Assembly: GCF_002554795.1 (NCBI RefSeq)
Contig: NZ_PDEQ01000002.1
Coordinates: forward strand, 372,001 to 436,000
DNA: 64,000 nt
Origin: Longibacter salinarum
Lineage (GTDB): Bacteria > Bacteroidota > Rhodothermia > Rhodothermales > Salinibacteraceae
Direction: 5' to 3'
How positions within the stretch are numbered: the first letter of the stretch is position 1; every line of letters starts with the position of its first letter. The translations under genes were made by a program, and so were the position numbers. This document shows positions 24,199-32,564 of this stretch, piece by piece. The notes beneath the pieces were generated by a model. The model made no database searches. It was not told the DNA's origin and saw only the letters and a list, made by a program, of their open reading frames with translations.

Positions 24199-26562
24199 AT
24201 GTCGCAACTTCGTACTGTCGCAGTCGTCCTTGCTTTATTCGTCTGGACGACCTTCCCCTCGGCGAGCCATGCGCAGCAGGCTGAGTCCGTCCCCGATTTC
24301 ACGCTGCGCACGATTCACGCCAGCAATGAGTTGTCTCCCGATCGCTTTCAGGGAGGACGTTGGGCTGACGAAGGGCCCGTCGTTACGTACATCGAGCCCG
24401 TTTCCGATAGCGATGCGACGCATCTCATGCGGTTTAACCTCGAAACCGATGAGCGTACGCGCATCATTGATGGAACGACCCTTCAGGCGGATGATGTCGA
24501 TCGCCTGATTCAGATTGAAGGCTACGAGTACAGCCGTGATGGCTCGAAAGTGCTGCTTTATACCGACTCCAAGCGGGTATGGCGTCAGAATACCAAAGGA
24601 TTCTACTACGTATACGACACCGAGACGGAGGAGCTGACGCCCATTGCGGACCGTGAAGACGGCTACCAGATGTTCGCGAAGTTCAACCCGGACGCGACGA
24701 AGGTGGCCTTTGTCCGGAAGCGAGATCTCTTCGTCGTGGACCTCGGGACGGGGAACGAAACGGCGCTCACGACGGACGGAGCCGATGGATCGATCATCAA
24801 CGGCACGTTCGATTGGGTCTACGAGGAAGAGTTTGGTCTACGCGATGGATTTTCCTGGAGCCCGGACGGCGCATACATTTCGTTTTACAAGCTCGACGAG
24901 TCCGACACCCGCGAGTTTGCCATGACCGATTTTCGGACGCGCTATCCCGAGTACGAACGCTTCCGCTATCCGAAGGCCGGTGAGGTCAATAGCGAGATCA
25001 AAGTTGGCGTTGTCGACATGACGGCTCTGGATACGACGCAGACCGGCCAGCCGGACGCCATTCAGTATTTTGAAACCGAAACGTGGGACCCCGAACTGGA
25101 CAAGGAGACGGAGGCATCCGACCCGACGGAGTACATCTCGCGGATGGGGTGGACCCCGAAGATTGATGGGAAGCATCGCGTCTGGATGTTCCGGATGAAC
25201 CGCGGCCAGAATCGACTCGATGTCCTGTACGGAAATCCGGACGACGCGAGCGCGGAGACCGTTCTGCAGGAAAATCTCGATACCTACATCGACGTCGAGG
25301 ATGGAAAGCTGCAATTCCTGGACGATGGTAAGCACTTCGTCTACCTGTCCGAGCGGACCGGTTACAACCACATCCACCTATACAAGAACGACGGCACCTA
25401 CCTCGGCCCGATCACCGACGGAGAGTGGGAGGTAACCACCTTTCACGGAATCGACGAGGGAAGCCTGCAGGCGTACTTCACTTCGACGAAGGCCGGGTCG
25501 ATCGAGCGCCAGCTGTACCGCGTGGGCGTGTCGATGGGCAAGCACGAAGCGGCGATGGAGCCGGAGCGTGTTTCCGAGGAGTCCGGCTGGCACAGCATCA
25601 ACATGTCGAACGACCTCAGTTACTACATCGATCAGTACTCCAACGCGACGACGCCCCCGGCGTGGACGCTGCACGAGGCGGATGGTACGCTCGTGACCAC
25701 GCTCGAAAGTAACGACTCGCTGCGGAATACGATCGAGAGCATGGAACTGCCGGCACCGTCGTTCACCACGCTGCCCGGAGCGGACGAAACGCCACTGAAT
25801 ACGTACATCATCAAGCCGAACGACTTCAACGAAAACCGTCCCCATGCCGTGCTGATGTACGTGTATGGCGGGCCGGGGGCCCAGACGGTAACAAATCAGT
25901 GGGGTGGACGCCGTATGATGTGGTTCCAGTACCTTGCCGAAACGTATAACGTCGTGGTTGTCAGCGTCGATAATCGCGGGACCGGCGGACGCGGCAAAGC
26001 CTTTCAGGACGTGCCGTACCGGAATCTCGGGACGCCGGAATCGGCCGACCAGATCGCCGCGGCACAGAGTCTCGCCGATTCGTCCTGGGTTGACGCCGAC
26101 CGCGTCGGAATCTGGGGCTGGAGTTACGGCGGCTACATGACGCTAATGTCCATGCTCTCTGGCGAAGGCCCGTCGACATTCTCGGCCGGGCTCTCGGTGG
26201 CTCCGGTCACCGACTGGCGCTTCTACGACACGATCTACACGGAGCGCTACATGTCGACACCGCAGAACAACGAGGCGGGCTACGATCGCGGTGCGCCGCT
26301 CGATTATGCCGATCAGATGGCCGAGACGCAGGACCTGCTCCTCGTCCACGGCGACTTCGACGACAACGTTCACTTCCAGAACAGCATGCAGATGGCCGAT
26401 GCGCTGCAGGAAGCGAACAAGCAGTTCCAGTTCATGGTGTATCCGGGCCGGAATCACGGCATCTATGGGGGCAACACGCGACTGCACCTCTTTACGATGC
26501 TGACCGACTTCGTCGAAGAAAGCCTCGTCGAAGAGGAACCGATGATTGGCGCGACCGAGTGA
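24199..26562 (+). CDS. S9-family peptidase (dipeptidyl peptidase IV-like)
   Basis: 787 residues from ATG 24199 (in-frame upstream starts give an unlikely N-terminus). A signal peptide (VVLALFVWTTFPSASHAQ) predicts export. A DPPIV N-terminal beta-propeller is visible (SRDGSKVLLYTDSKRVW, DWVYEEEFGLRDGFSWSPDG with the Glu pair that binds the peptide amino terminus). The C-terminal alpha/beta hydrolase carries the Ser in GWSYGGY, the Asp in GDFDDNVH and the His in RNHGIYGG. It should remove dipeptides from exported peptides, preferring proline at position 2. A strong terminator follows. Confidence 0.94.
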   Translation: MSQLRTVAVVLALFVWTTFPSASHAQQAESVPDFTLRTIHASNELSPDRFQGGRWADEGPVVTYIEPVSDSDATHLMRFNLETDERTRIIDGTTLQADDVDRLIQIEGYEYSRDGSKVLLYTDSKRVWRQNTKGFYYVYDTETEELTPIADREDGYQMFAKFNPDATKVAFVRKRDLFVVDLGTGNETALTTDGADGSIINGTFDWVYEEEFGLRDGFSWSPDGAYISFYKLDESDTREFAMTDFRTRYPEYERFRYPKAGEVNSEIKVGVVDMTALDTTQTGQPDAIQYFETETWDPELDKETEASDPTEYISRMGWTPKIDGKHRVWMFRMNRGQNRLDVLYGNPDDASAETVLQENLDTYIDVEDGKLQFLDDGKHFVYLSERTGYNHIHLYKNDGTYLGPITDGEWEVTTFHGIDEGSLQAYFTSTKAGSIERQLYRVGVSMGKHEAAMEPERVSEESGWHSINMSNDLSYYIDQYSNATTPPAWTLHEADGTLVTTLESNDSLRNTIESMELPAPSFTTLPGADETPLNTYIIKPNDFNENRPHAVLMYVYGGPGAQTVTNQWGGRRMMWFQYLAETYNVVVVSVDNRGTGGRGKAFQDVPYRNLGTPESADQIAAAQSLADSSWVDADRVGIWGWSYGGYMTLMSMLSGEGPSTFSAGLSVAPVTDWRFYDTIYTERYMSTPQNNEAGYDRGAPLDYADQMAETQDLLLVHGDFDDNVHFQNSMQMADALQEANKQFQFMVYPGRNHGIYGGNTRLHLFTMLTDFVEESLVEEEPMIGATE

Positions 26563-26614
26563 TCGCGAAGCCGCGGTTCGACCTCGGGTTGAACCATCGC
26601 CGGACGACGAAAAG

Positions 26615-26658
26615 AACGGCACCGCTTTCCGGAGGGAAGGCGGTGCCGTTTTGTTTTG
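26615..26658. terminator. Bidirectional intrinsic terminator between convergent genes
   Basis: AACGGCACCGC (26615-26625) pairs with GCGGTGCCGTT (26640-26650), and TTCC/GGAA continues the stem. TTTTGTTTT follows on the plus strand and TTCTTTTC on the minus strand, so it can serve both the peptidase gene and the AhpD-like gene. Confidence 0.92.
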
Positions 26659-26701
26659 TGCCGCATTTTTCTTGTCAACTGAAGCGCAACCATCGTGGAT
26701 T

Positions 26702-27034
26702 CTACCGGAAGGCTTCGTCAATCTCCGTTCCTGCAATGTGATTGATGTAGTTGCTGATGGTCTTGAGGCCGATCAATCCGACGATTTCGTAGAGCACGTC
26801 GCGATCAATTCCGAGCTCGGAGAAGTCGTTCTCCTCGGCATCCGTGAGCAGGCCGTTGCCGAGTGTCTGGCCGGCCTCCAGACAGGCGCGGGCGACTGTC
26901 GGGTTGTGGTTGCTTATCTCTGTGATCAAGTTAGGAACCATGCCGAGCGCTTGACGCGCACTCTCTCGGACGGACGAGGCATCGGCGGTTGGTGCTGAGG
27001 GTGTGCTACTCATCGGAAAAGGGAGTTCAGTCAT
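26702..27034 (-). CDS. AhpD/carboxymuconolactone decarboxylase-family protein lacking the catalytic core
   Basis: About 110 residues. The N-terminal part (ALGMVPNLITEISNHNPTVARACLEAG) and the C-terminal part (VLYEIVGLIGLKTISNYINHIAGTEIDEAF) match the two ends of AhpD-like proteins. The central segment, which normally carries the CxxC and His needed for peroxidase activity, is absent: LTDAEEN passes straight into DFSELGIDRDV. The protein has no cysteine in the expected place. It is either a remnant kept in frame by a deletion, or a non-enzymatic paralogue. Starts at 27046 (GTG), 27034 and 27013 are all possible. Confidence 0.6.
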   Translation of the reverse strand: MTELPFPMSSTPSAPTADASSVRESARQALGMVPNLITEISNHNPTVARACLEAGQTLGNGLLTDAEENDFSELGIDRDVLYEIVGLIGLKTISNYINHIAGTEIDEAFR

Positions 27035-27339
27035 GTCTAGGGTCACGTCGGGCGAGAATTCTTCCGCCTGCTACATGTCACTGTGATGCTAACTCCGATG
27101 ACGTTACGCAGCGTATCGGCAAGTAGTAGGTACGATATGCGCTGGTGCCATCACCGAACACGTTAGAAGACGGGGGGATAAGGCCGAAAGAAGGGTTTGC
27201 TTTATGAGTGCCGTCCGAATCCAACAGGTCTTCGCGCAGTGAGTCGTTGACCCTCCAACGGTTCATCTCTACGTTATGAGTGGCCGCAGTAAAATCGCGG
27301 CCGGACTCCTGCCCCTTTCCTCTATGCATCGATTCCAGC

Positions 27340-28635
27340 ATGCCCGCCGACCTGCTGATCCGTCACGGTACCATTCTCAACCCGGAAAACGGGGAGACGC
27401 GACAGGCTGATATTCTCATCCGCGACGGGCGAATCGAGAAGATCGGTGCATCGCTCGACGCGGACGTTGATGTCACGGTTGTCGACGCATCCGGGAAGAT
27501 GATTTCGCCCGGGTGGATGGACATGCATGTTCACTTCCGTGAGCCCGGATACGAGCACAAGGAAACCGTTGCGACCGGCGCACGGGCGGCAGCCTTCGGC
27601 GGATTCACATCGGTGGCCTGCATGCCGAACACGAACCCACCGATCCACACGCGGGATGTCGTGGAGTTCGTGCTCGAGCGCGCTGAAGACACGCCGGTTC
27701 ACGTTCACCCGATCGCGACGGTCTCGAAGGAGCGGGAGGGCGTGGAGCTCGCAGAGATGGCCGACCTCCAGGAAGGAGGCGCGGTCGCGTTCAGCGACGA
27801 CGGGTCGCCGGTTCAACATGCGGGATTGATGCGACGGGCGCTTGAGTACAGCTCGATGCTGAACGCGCCGATCATCAACCACATGGAGGAGCTTACGCTC
27901 AACCCGGAGGGTCACATGCACGAAGGCGAAGTCTCGGCCCGTCTCGGCGTGAGCGGCATCCCGGCGCTGAGTGAAGACGTCATGATCGCTCGGGACATCG
28001 AGATTGCGGCGGCCACCGGCGGACACGTTCACGTTGCCCACATTTCCACGGCCCGGGGCGTGGCGCTTGTGCGGGAGGCGAAAGCTCGCGGCGTAAACAT
28101 TACGAGCGAGGTTTGCCCGCACCACTTCACGCTTACCGACGAGGCGGTCGAGACCACCGGCTTTTCCACGCACACGAAGATGCATCCGCCGCTACGCAGT
28201 GCCGCAGACGTGGACGCGATCATCGAGGGGCTCGTCGACGGAACGATCGACGCAATTTGCACCGATCACGCGCCCCACGCCCCGCACGAGAAGGACGTCG
28301 AGTTCAATGCCGCACCGTTCGGGATTCTCGGTCTGGAGACGGCGTGGGGACTTACCGTTCGCGAGCTGGTGGAGCCGGGACATCTCTCCGTCGCGGAGGC
28401 CGTGCGCAAGCTTACTGTGACACCTCGAGAGATTATGAATCTGCCGCTGCCTGTGATGGAGGAAGGCGCTACGGCCGAACTGACAATTTTCGACGCGTCG
28501 ACGCGCTGGACCTTCGAAGAGACGGACATCCGGTCGAAGAGCCGGAATACGCCGTTTGTTGGCGAGGAACTGATCGGCCGGGCCTTCGGCATTTACAGCA
28601 AAGGCCAGTGGGTGCCGGCGACGCGCGAGAAATAA
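27340..28635 (+). CDS. pyrC: Dihydroorotase
   Basis: 431 residues; closes carbamoyl-aspartate to dihydroorotate in pyrimidine synthesis. The amidohydrolase metal site begins with His63 and His65 (DMHVHFREPG), followed by ACMPNTNPP for substrate binding, later His positions (INHMEE, VAHIST) and the catalytic Asp in CTDHAPHAPHEK. This layout is the type I (Aquifex/Bacillus-like) enzyme. ATG 27340 is chosen because the family starts at PADLLIRHG. upp, the pyrimidine salvage gene, lies at 56950. Confidence 0.94.
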   Translation: MPADLLIRHGTILNPENGETRQADILIRDGRIEKIGASLDADVDVTVVDASGKMISPGWMDMHVHFREPGYEHKETVATGARAAAFGGFTSVACMPNTNPPIHTRDVVEFVLERAEDTPVHVHPIATVSKEREGVELAEMADLQEGGAVAFSDDGSPVQHAGLMRRALEYSSMLNAPIINHMEELTLNPEGHMHEGEVSARLGVSGIPALSEDVMIARDIEIAAATGGHVHVAHISTARGVALVREAKARGVNITSEVCPHHFTLTDEAVETTGFSTHTKMHPPLRSAADVDAIIEGLVDGTIDAICTDHAPHAPHEKDVEFNAAPFGILGLETAWGLTVRELVEPGHLSVAEAVRKLTVTPREIMNLPLPVMEEGATAELTIFDASTRWTFEETDIRSKSRNTPFVGEELIGRAFGIYSKGQWVPATREK

Positions 28636-28666
28636 GCTGCGCCCGTTGCCTTCCGCGCTTTCCGCT

Positions 28667-29368
28667 TTACGCGCCTTCGAGGAGTCGGTGGGCTAGGCGA
28701 TCTGGAAGCCCGGCGGCCTGTAGCTTGCGTGCCGTCGTCTCCATGTCGTAGTCCAACCGGACGTTCCGGTACTGCATCGACGCCGTGTCGAACAGCGCAA
28801 AGCTGAGCTTCGGATTGTTGTCTCGCGGTTGCCCGATGCTGCCTGGGTTGATCATGAACCGGTGTCCGGGCCGAACTTTCAGTACGCCGAGACGGTCCGA
28901 CACGACGCTCGGGACGTGGGTGTGGCCGACGAAACACACAGGTGTGTCGAAGTGCTCGAACTGGCGCTTTGCTGCGGGAAACGAATTGATGCGCTTCCAC
29001 GCTCGGGGTTCGTCCGGTGTGGCGTGGACGAAGGTGCAGTCGTGCTCAACAATTTCATCCGGCCACGACAGAATTTCCTCCCTGTGTGTATCACTGAGGA
29101 GCTCTTGATTATGCCGCGCTGCCTTCTGAGCGTCCGGTGGCAACTGCTCGATGCCGTCCCCCGTAGCGACTGCGAGGTCGTGGTTGCCGACCACCACACC
29201 GTCGCAGTGCTCGGCGACGAGATGCATGCACTCGACCGGGTTGGCGTTATAGCCGACGACATCACCGAGACAGTACATTCGGTCGACGCCGACGCGCTCG
29301 ATGGCCCGGAGCGCCGTTTGCAGGGCTTCCAGGTTCGAGTGAATGTCGGAGATGATGGCTAGACGCAC
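28667..29368 (-). CDS. Metallophosphoesterase (YfcE-type)
   Basis: 233 residues from a GTG start at 29368; the frame opens earlier but homology starts at RLAIISDIHSNLEAL. The calcineurin-like metal ligands are all present: DIH (start), GDVVGYN, GNHD, and GHTH near residue 165. The family includes diadenosine tetraphosphatases and small phosphodiesterases; the substrate cannot be told from sequence. It converges with pyrC and diverges from ddl. Confidence 0.85.
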   Translation of the reverse strand: MRLAIISDIHSNLEALQTALRAIERVGVDRMYCLGDVVGYNANPVECMHLVAEHCDGVVVGNHDLAVATGDGIEQLPPDAQKAARHNQELLSDTHREEILSWPDEIVEHDCTFVHATPDEPRAWKRINSFPAAKRQFEHFDTPVCFVGHTHVPSVVSDRLGVLKVRPGHRFMINPGSIGQPRDNNPKLSFALFDTASMQYRNVRLDYDMETTARKLQAAGLPDRLAHRLLEGA

Positions 29369-29713
29369 AGGCGGGACGAACTGGGGAGTAGAACGGATGG
29401 ATGATGCGGAATCAGATGTGCAATCTACGGGAGTCCGAAAGGTAAAACCAGACGACTCGCTGCGTCGACATGCGTTTTCAACGGGATTGCTAGACCCATT
29501 CGTGCGTTGCACGACGCCAGCGCGTTCGAGTTTGTCCTCCGGTGTCGCTTATTATGATCGCGTATTTTCCATCGCGCACGTGAAGACGTGTACGCGGACG
29601 GCTTTGTCCAATGTGGAAGACATGGCCGTATCACCTCTTTCCTGCCGACGTGTTTCCGGTTATCAACCGAACGCGCACGCTGGTTCAAAATGTCGTCTCA
29701 AACCTAATAGTGT
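29369..29713. other. Divergent intergenic region upstream of ddl
   Basis: 345 bp between the metallophosphoesterase and ddl. A short inverted repeat CGGTT-ATC-AACCG (near 29660) lies about 45 bases before the ddl start and could be an operator. No gene is supported. Confidence 0.35.
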
Positions 29714-30964
29714 ATGTCCGATACGGCTCTTACGGTAGGTGTCGTCCTTGGAGGCGTCGCCCCCGAGCACGAAGTCTCCATCATTTCAGCATTGCAGGCC
29801 GCAGCGGCGCTCGACCGTTCGAAGTACGAGCCCGTTCCGCTTTACATCGCGAAGGACGGTATGTGGTACACCGGCGACCACTTGCTCGATGTCGAGGCGT
29901 ACCGGGATATCGATGAACTGCGCGAAACAGCGATCCCGCTGGCTCTTTTTCCGGGTCCACATGGCACGCTCGAATGTGTAGAAGTCCGGGACGGAGGGGC
30001 GTTATCGCATTTGACGCGGCCCCCACGCCGATTCTCGATTGATGTCGTTCTTCCCGGCCTCCACGGCGGCGCCGGTGAGAACGGCGGAGTGCAGGGACTG
30101 TGCGAGACGTTTAATGTACCGTACACCGGAAGCGGAATCTTCGGTTCGGCGATCGGCATGGACAAAGTGCTCTCGAAGCACCTGTGTCAAGAAGTGGGCA
30201 TCCCGGTTGTGGACTTTGTAGCATTTTACGAGCACGAGTGGGCCCACCGGGAGGAGGACGGGCTGGACCGGTGCGAGAAGGAGGTCGGCTATCCGGCGAT
30301 TGTGAAGCCGGCGCGCGGAGGGTCGTCGATCGGGATCATGCGGGCAGAAGATCGCGAACAGCTGGATGCGGCGATCGAGGACGCGTTTCGGTACGACGAT
30401 AAGGTCGTTGTCGAACGGGCCGTGCAGGAGCTTCGAGAGATCAACTGCTCGCTTTTGGGCGATGGAACGCATGTCGAGCCGAGCGTGCTGGAGGAGCCCG
30501 TCGCGTCTGATGACGACGAGGTGCTAACCTTTCAGGACAAGTACATGCGAGAGGATGATGGCGGGGTAAAAGGCGGAGACAAGGTCGACGGCCCCGGCCC
30601 GGAAGGCATGGCATCGCTCGACCGCATCATTCCGGCGGATCTGTCAGATGAGCGCACGCAGGAGATTCAGGATCTCGCCATCCGTATCTTCCGGCTGTTC
30701 GAATGTGCCGGTGTCGCACGCATCGACTTCATGATCGACGAGGCGACCGACGAGCTGTTCTTTAACGAGATCAACACGATCCCCGGCTCGTTCTCATTTT
30801 ACCTCTGGGATCCGTCCGGCGTGCCGTTCGATGAGCTCATGGACCGCATGATCCAGATTGCGCGGAAGCAACACCGGGAGAAAAATGGTCGGGTTCGGAC
30901 GTATGACGTCAACCTTCTGGCTGAGCGTAGTCTCTCAGGTCTGAAGGGCGCGAAAGGGGAATAG
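29714..30964 (+). CDS. ddl: D-alanine-D-alanine ligase
   Basis: 416 residues; ATP-dependent synthesis of the D-Ala-D-Ala dipeptide of peptidoglycan. The N-terminal VLGGVAPEHEVSIIS is the Ddl signature. GSGIFGSAIGMDKVLSKHL, PAIVKPARGGSSIGI (ATP lysine), ARIDFMIDE and the C-terminal FNEINTIPGSFSFYLW complete an ATP-grasp ligase. Its length is slightly above the usual 320-370. It is the canonical copy; the ATP-grasp gene at 8812 is a divergent relative. Alanine racemase is encoded in the same window. Confidence 0.93.
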   Translation: MSDTALTVGVVLGGVAPEHEVSIISALQAAAALDRSKYEPVPLYIAKDGMWYTGDHLLDVEAYRDIDELRETAIPLALFPGPHGTLECVEVRDGGALSHLTRPPRRFSIDVVLPGLHGGAGENGGVQGLCETFNVPYTGSGIFGSAIGMDKVLSKHLCQEVGIPVVDFVAFYEHEWAHREEDGLDRCEKEVGYPAIVKPARGGSSIGIMRAEDREQLDAAIEDAFRYDDKVVVERAVQELREINCSLLGDGTHVEPSVLEEPVASDDDEVLTFQDKYMREDDGGVKGGDKVDGPGPEGMASLDRIIPADLSDERTQEIQDLAIRIFRLFECAGVARIDFMIDEATDELFFNEINTIPGSFSFYLWDPSGVPFDELMDRMIQIARKQHREKNGRVRTYDVNLLAERSLSGLKGAKGE

Positions 30965-31051
30965 CGGGCATAGTATCGTATCCATCACGTGCGTCGAATC
31001 TGGGGAATGACGGGCCGAAGCGTTTCCGAGTCGGATTCCAGGCAGAGCGTT

Positions 31052-32518
31052 TCACACGTTTGCTGCAAGATTCTCCGCGGACTGGCGGATTGATCGCATA
31101 TGTTCGGGGGCGCTGGTGATCTTTTCGTGGAGGTCCTGCACCTGTTCTGCGATCGCGTCATCATGGAAGGAGTAGGCGAAGTTGCGAACCTGTTCGATGC
31201 GCTGATCGCGATCGGCCTCGGTTCGGTCGCCCTCAGGCAGCGGACGTGCAGCTCCCCAGTCGATATGCATGAGGTCGCCCGTTTCCTCGTTGACGATGAA
31301 GTTGGCAGAATGCCAGTCCGGGTTGTTGACCCCGAGAGCCTCGCAGACGTGCTGTGTGGTTAAGACGCGGCGGTAGAGGTCTTCGGTCATACGACTCGAA
31401 TCGTTTTCGATGTACTCCTGAAGGGTCGGGCCGGGCACGTGATCTTCGATGATAAAACCCAGAAGTGCGGAGAATCGAACGTCGTGGTTAAATGCGGCAT
31501 GAAGGCGAGGCACAACGTTTTCCTCAAGAACGATACGGACCCGGCCGCGCGGCGTCACCACGGCACCGTTTTTCTCAAGGACCGGCCAGTTCTCCGGCTT
31601 GCCATCATAGGTGCGCGCCCCCAGGTTGATGTCGTGGAAGGGCTCGGGTCCAGGCTGTTTGATGACGATACCAAGGGATGGGACTAGGCAAATTGTGCTG
31701 CGGCGGTGACGTCCTGCGACATACTCTCCCTTGAGAATGATGTGCACGTCATATTCGGCAGCCCATTTTTGTTGCTGCACGGCGTGTCGTTCGACGGCAT
31801 CTTCGTCCCCTCGCGCCGCCACGTCGCGCCGGGATTGTTCGACACGCACGAGTCGGTCCAGGAGCGCGTCGCATAGGAGCGGTTGCGGAATCGGTATGCC
31901 GTCGGCGGTTCGAAGTGATTGTCTATCGTCGATTGCGGCTACCAGGAGAGGAATCTGCTGCTCGGGAGCAAAGCCCGTCTCTCGGTCGAGAGCGTTCAGA
32001 CGAACGATCCCTCCAATGATGGCCGTAAGAGGCGCATCTAGTTCCTCCTGGACTCGCTCGACCACATGCTCGCGCTCTGCCCCGAATGCGGCGATGTTCT
32101 TTCCGTATCGCGTAAGGGTTTCGGCATGCTGAAGGAACGGGTCCGGAGCATCGCTGCCCAACATGTTTGAATCACCAACACCGACCACACCAAAGTAAAT
32201 CGGTGTCCAGCCGCCGAGATTGAGCGAAATAAAGTCGGGATCGTCCAGAAAATGAGATGGGATCAACCGGTCGGTGGGAACGCGACGGAGATGGGTATGC
32301 GGCGAATCAATCGATAGCAGCGGACCGATGGCGTCTTCGGGGGCTACGTGCGTCGGTAGCTCGTCTAGCGAGCGGGCCCAGGCATCCATCGCGTCGCGCG
32401 TCGGTCGCTGCCCGATCACCTCGACGAGCGTACCTCGAGCCTCCTCGTGGTCGGCAGCCGACTGAAGAAAGTCTCGCACCTCCGGGCGGTTGAGCGGAAC
32501 GGCGACAACGGCGTACAT
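31052..32518 (-). CDS. Kinase-fold (APH-like) protein with a large unknown N-terminal domain
   Basis: 488 residues from ATG 32518. The C-terminal ~200 residues look like a protein-kinase/aminoglycoside-phosphotransferase fold. GIVIKQPG could hold the ATP lysine. NPDWHSANFIV gives catalytic-loop Asp401 and Asn406, and HIDWGAARP gives metal Asp420. The first ~280 residues match nothing I recognise (GGWTPIYFGVVGVGDSN, RYGKNIAAFGAEREHV). It starts 46 bases after the alpha-glucosidase stop and is probably co-transcribed, so a sugar or sugar-nucleotide kinase is one possibility. Function unproven. Confidence 0.6.
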   Translation of the reverse strand: MYAVVAVPLNRPEVRDFLQSAADHEEARGTLVEVIGQRPTRDAMDAWARSLDELPTHVAPEDAIGPLLSIDSPHTHLRRVPTDRLIPSHFLDDPDFISLNLGGWTPIYFGVVGVGDSNMLGSDAPDPFLQHAETLTRYGKNIAAFGAEREHVVERVQEELDAPLTAIIGGIVRLNALDRETGFAPEQQIPLLVAAIDDRQSLRTADGIPIPQPLLCDALLDRLVRVEQSRRDVAARGDEDAVERHAVQQQKWAAEYDVHIILKGEYVAGRHRRSTICLVPSLGIVIKQPGPEPFHDINLGARTYDGKPENWPVLEKNGAVVTPRGRVRIVLEENVVPRLHAAFNHDVRFSALLGFIIEDHVPGPTLQEYIENDSSRMTEDLYRRVLTTQHVCEALGVNNPDWHSANFIVNEETGDLMHIDWGAARPLPEGDRTEADRDQRIEQVRNFAYSFHDDAIAEQVQDLHEKITSAPEHMRSIRQSAENLAANV

Positions 32519-32564
32519 GGCGGACGTTTTGCGAGGAAAAAGGCGAGCGCAAATGGATGCGAAA

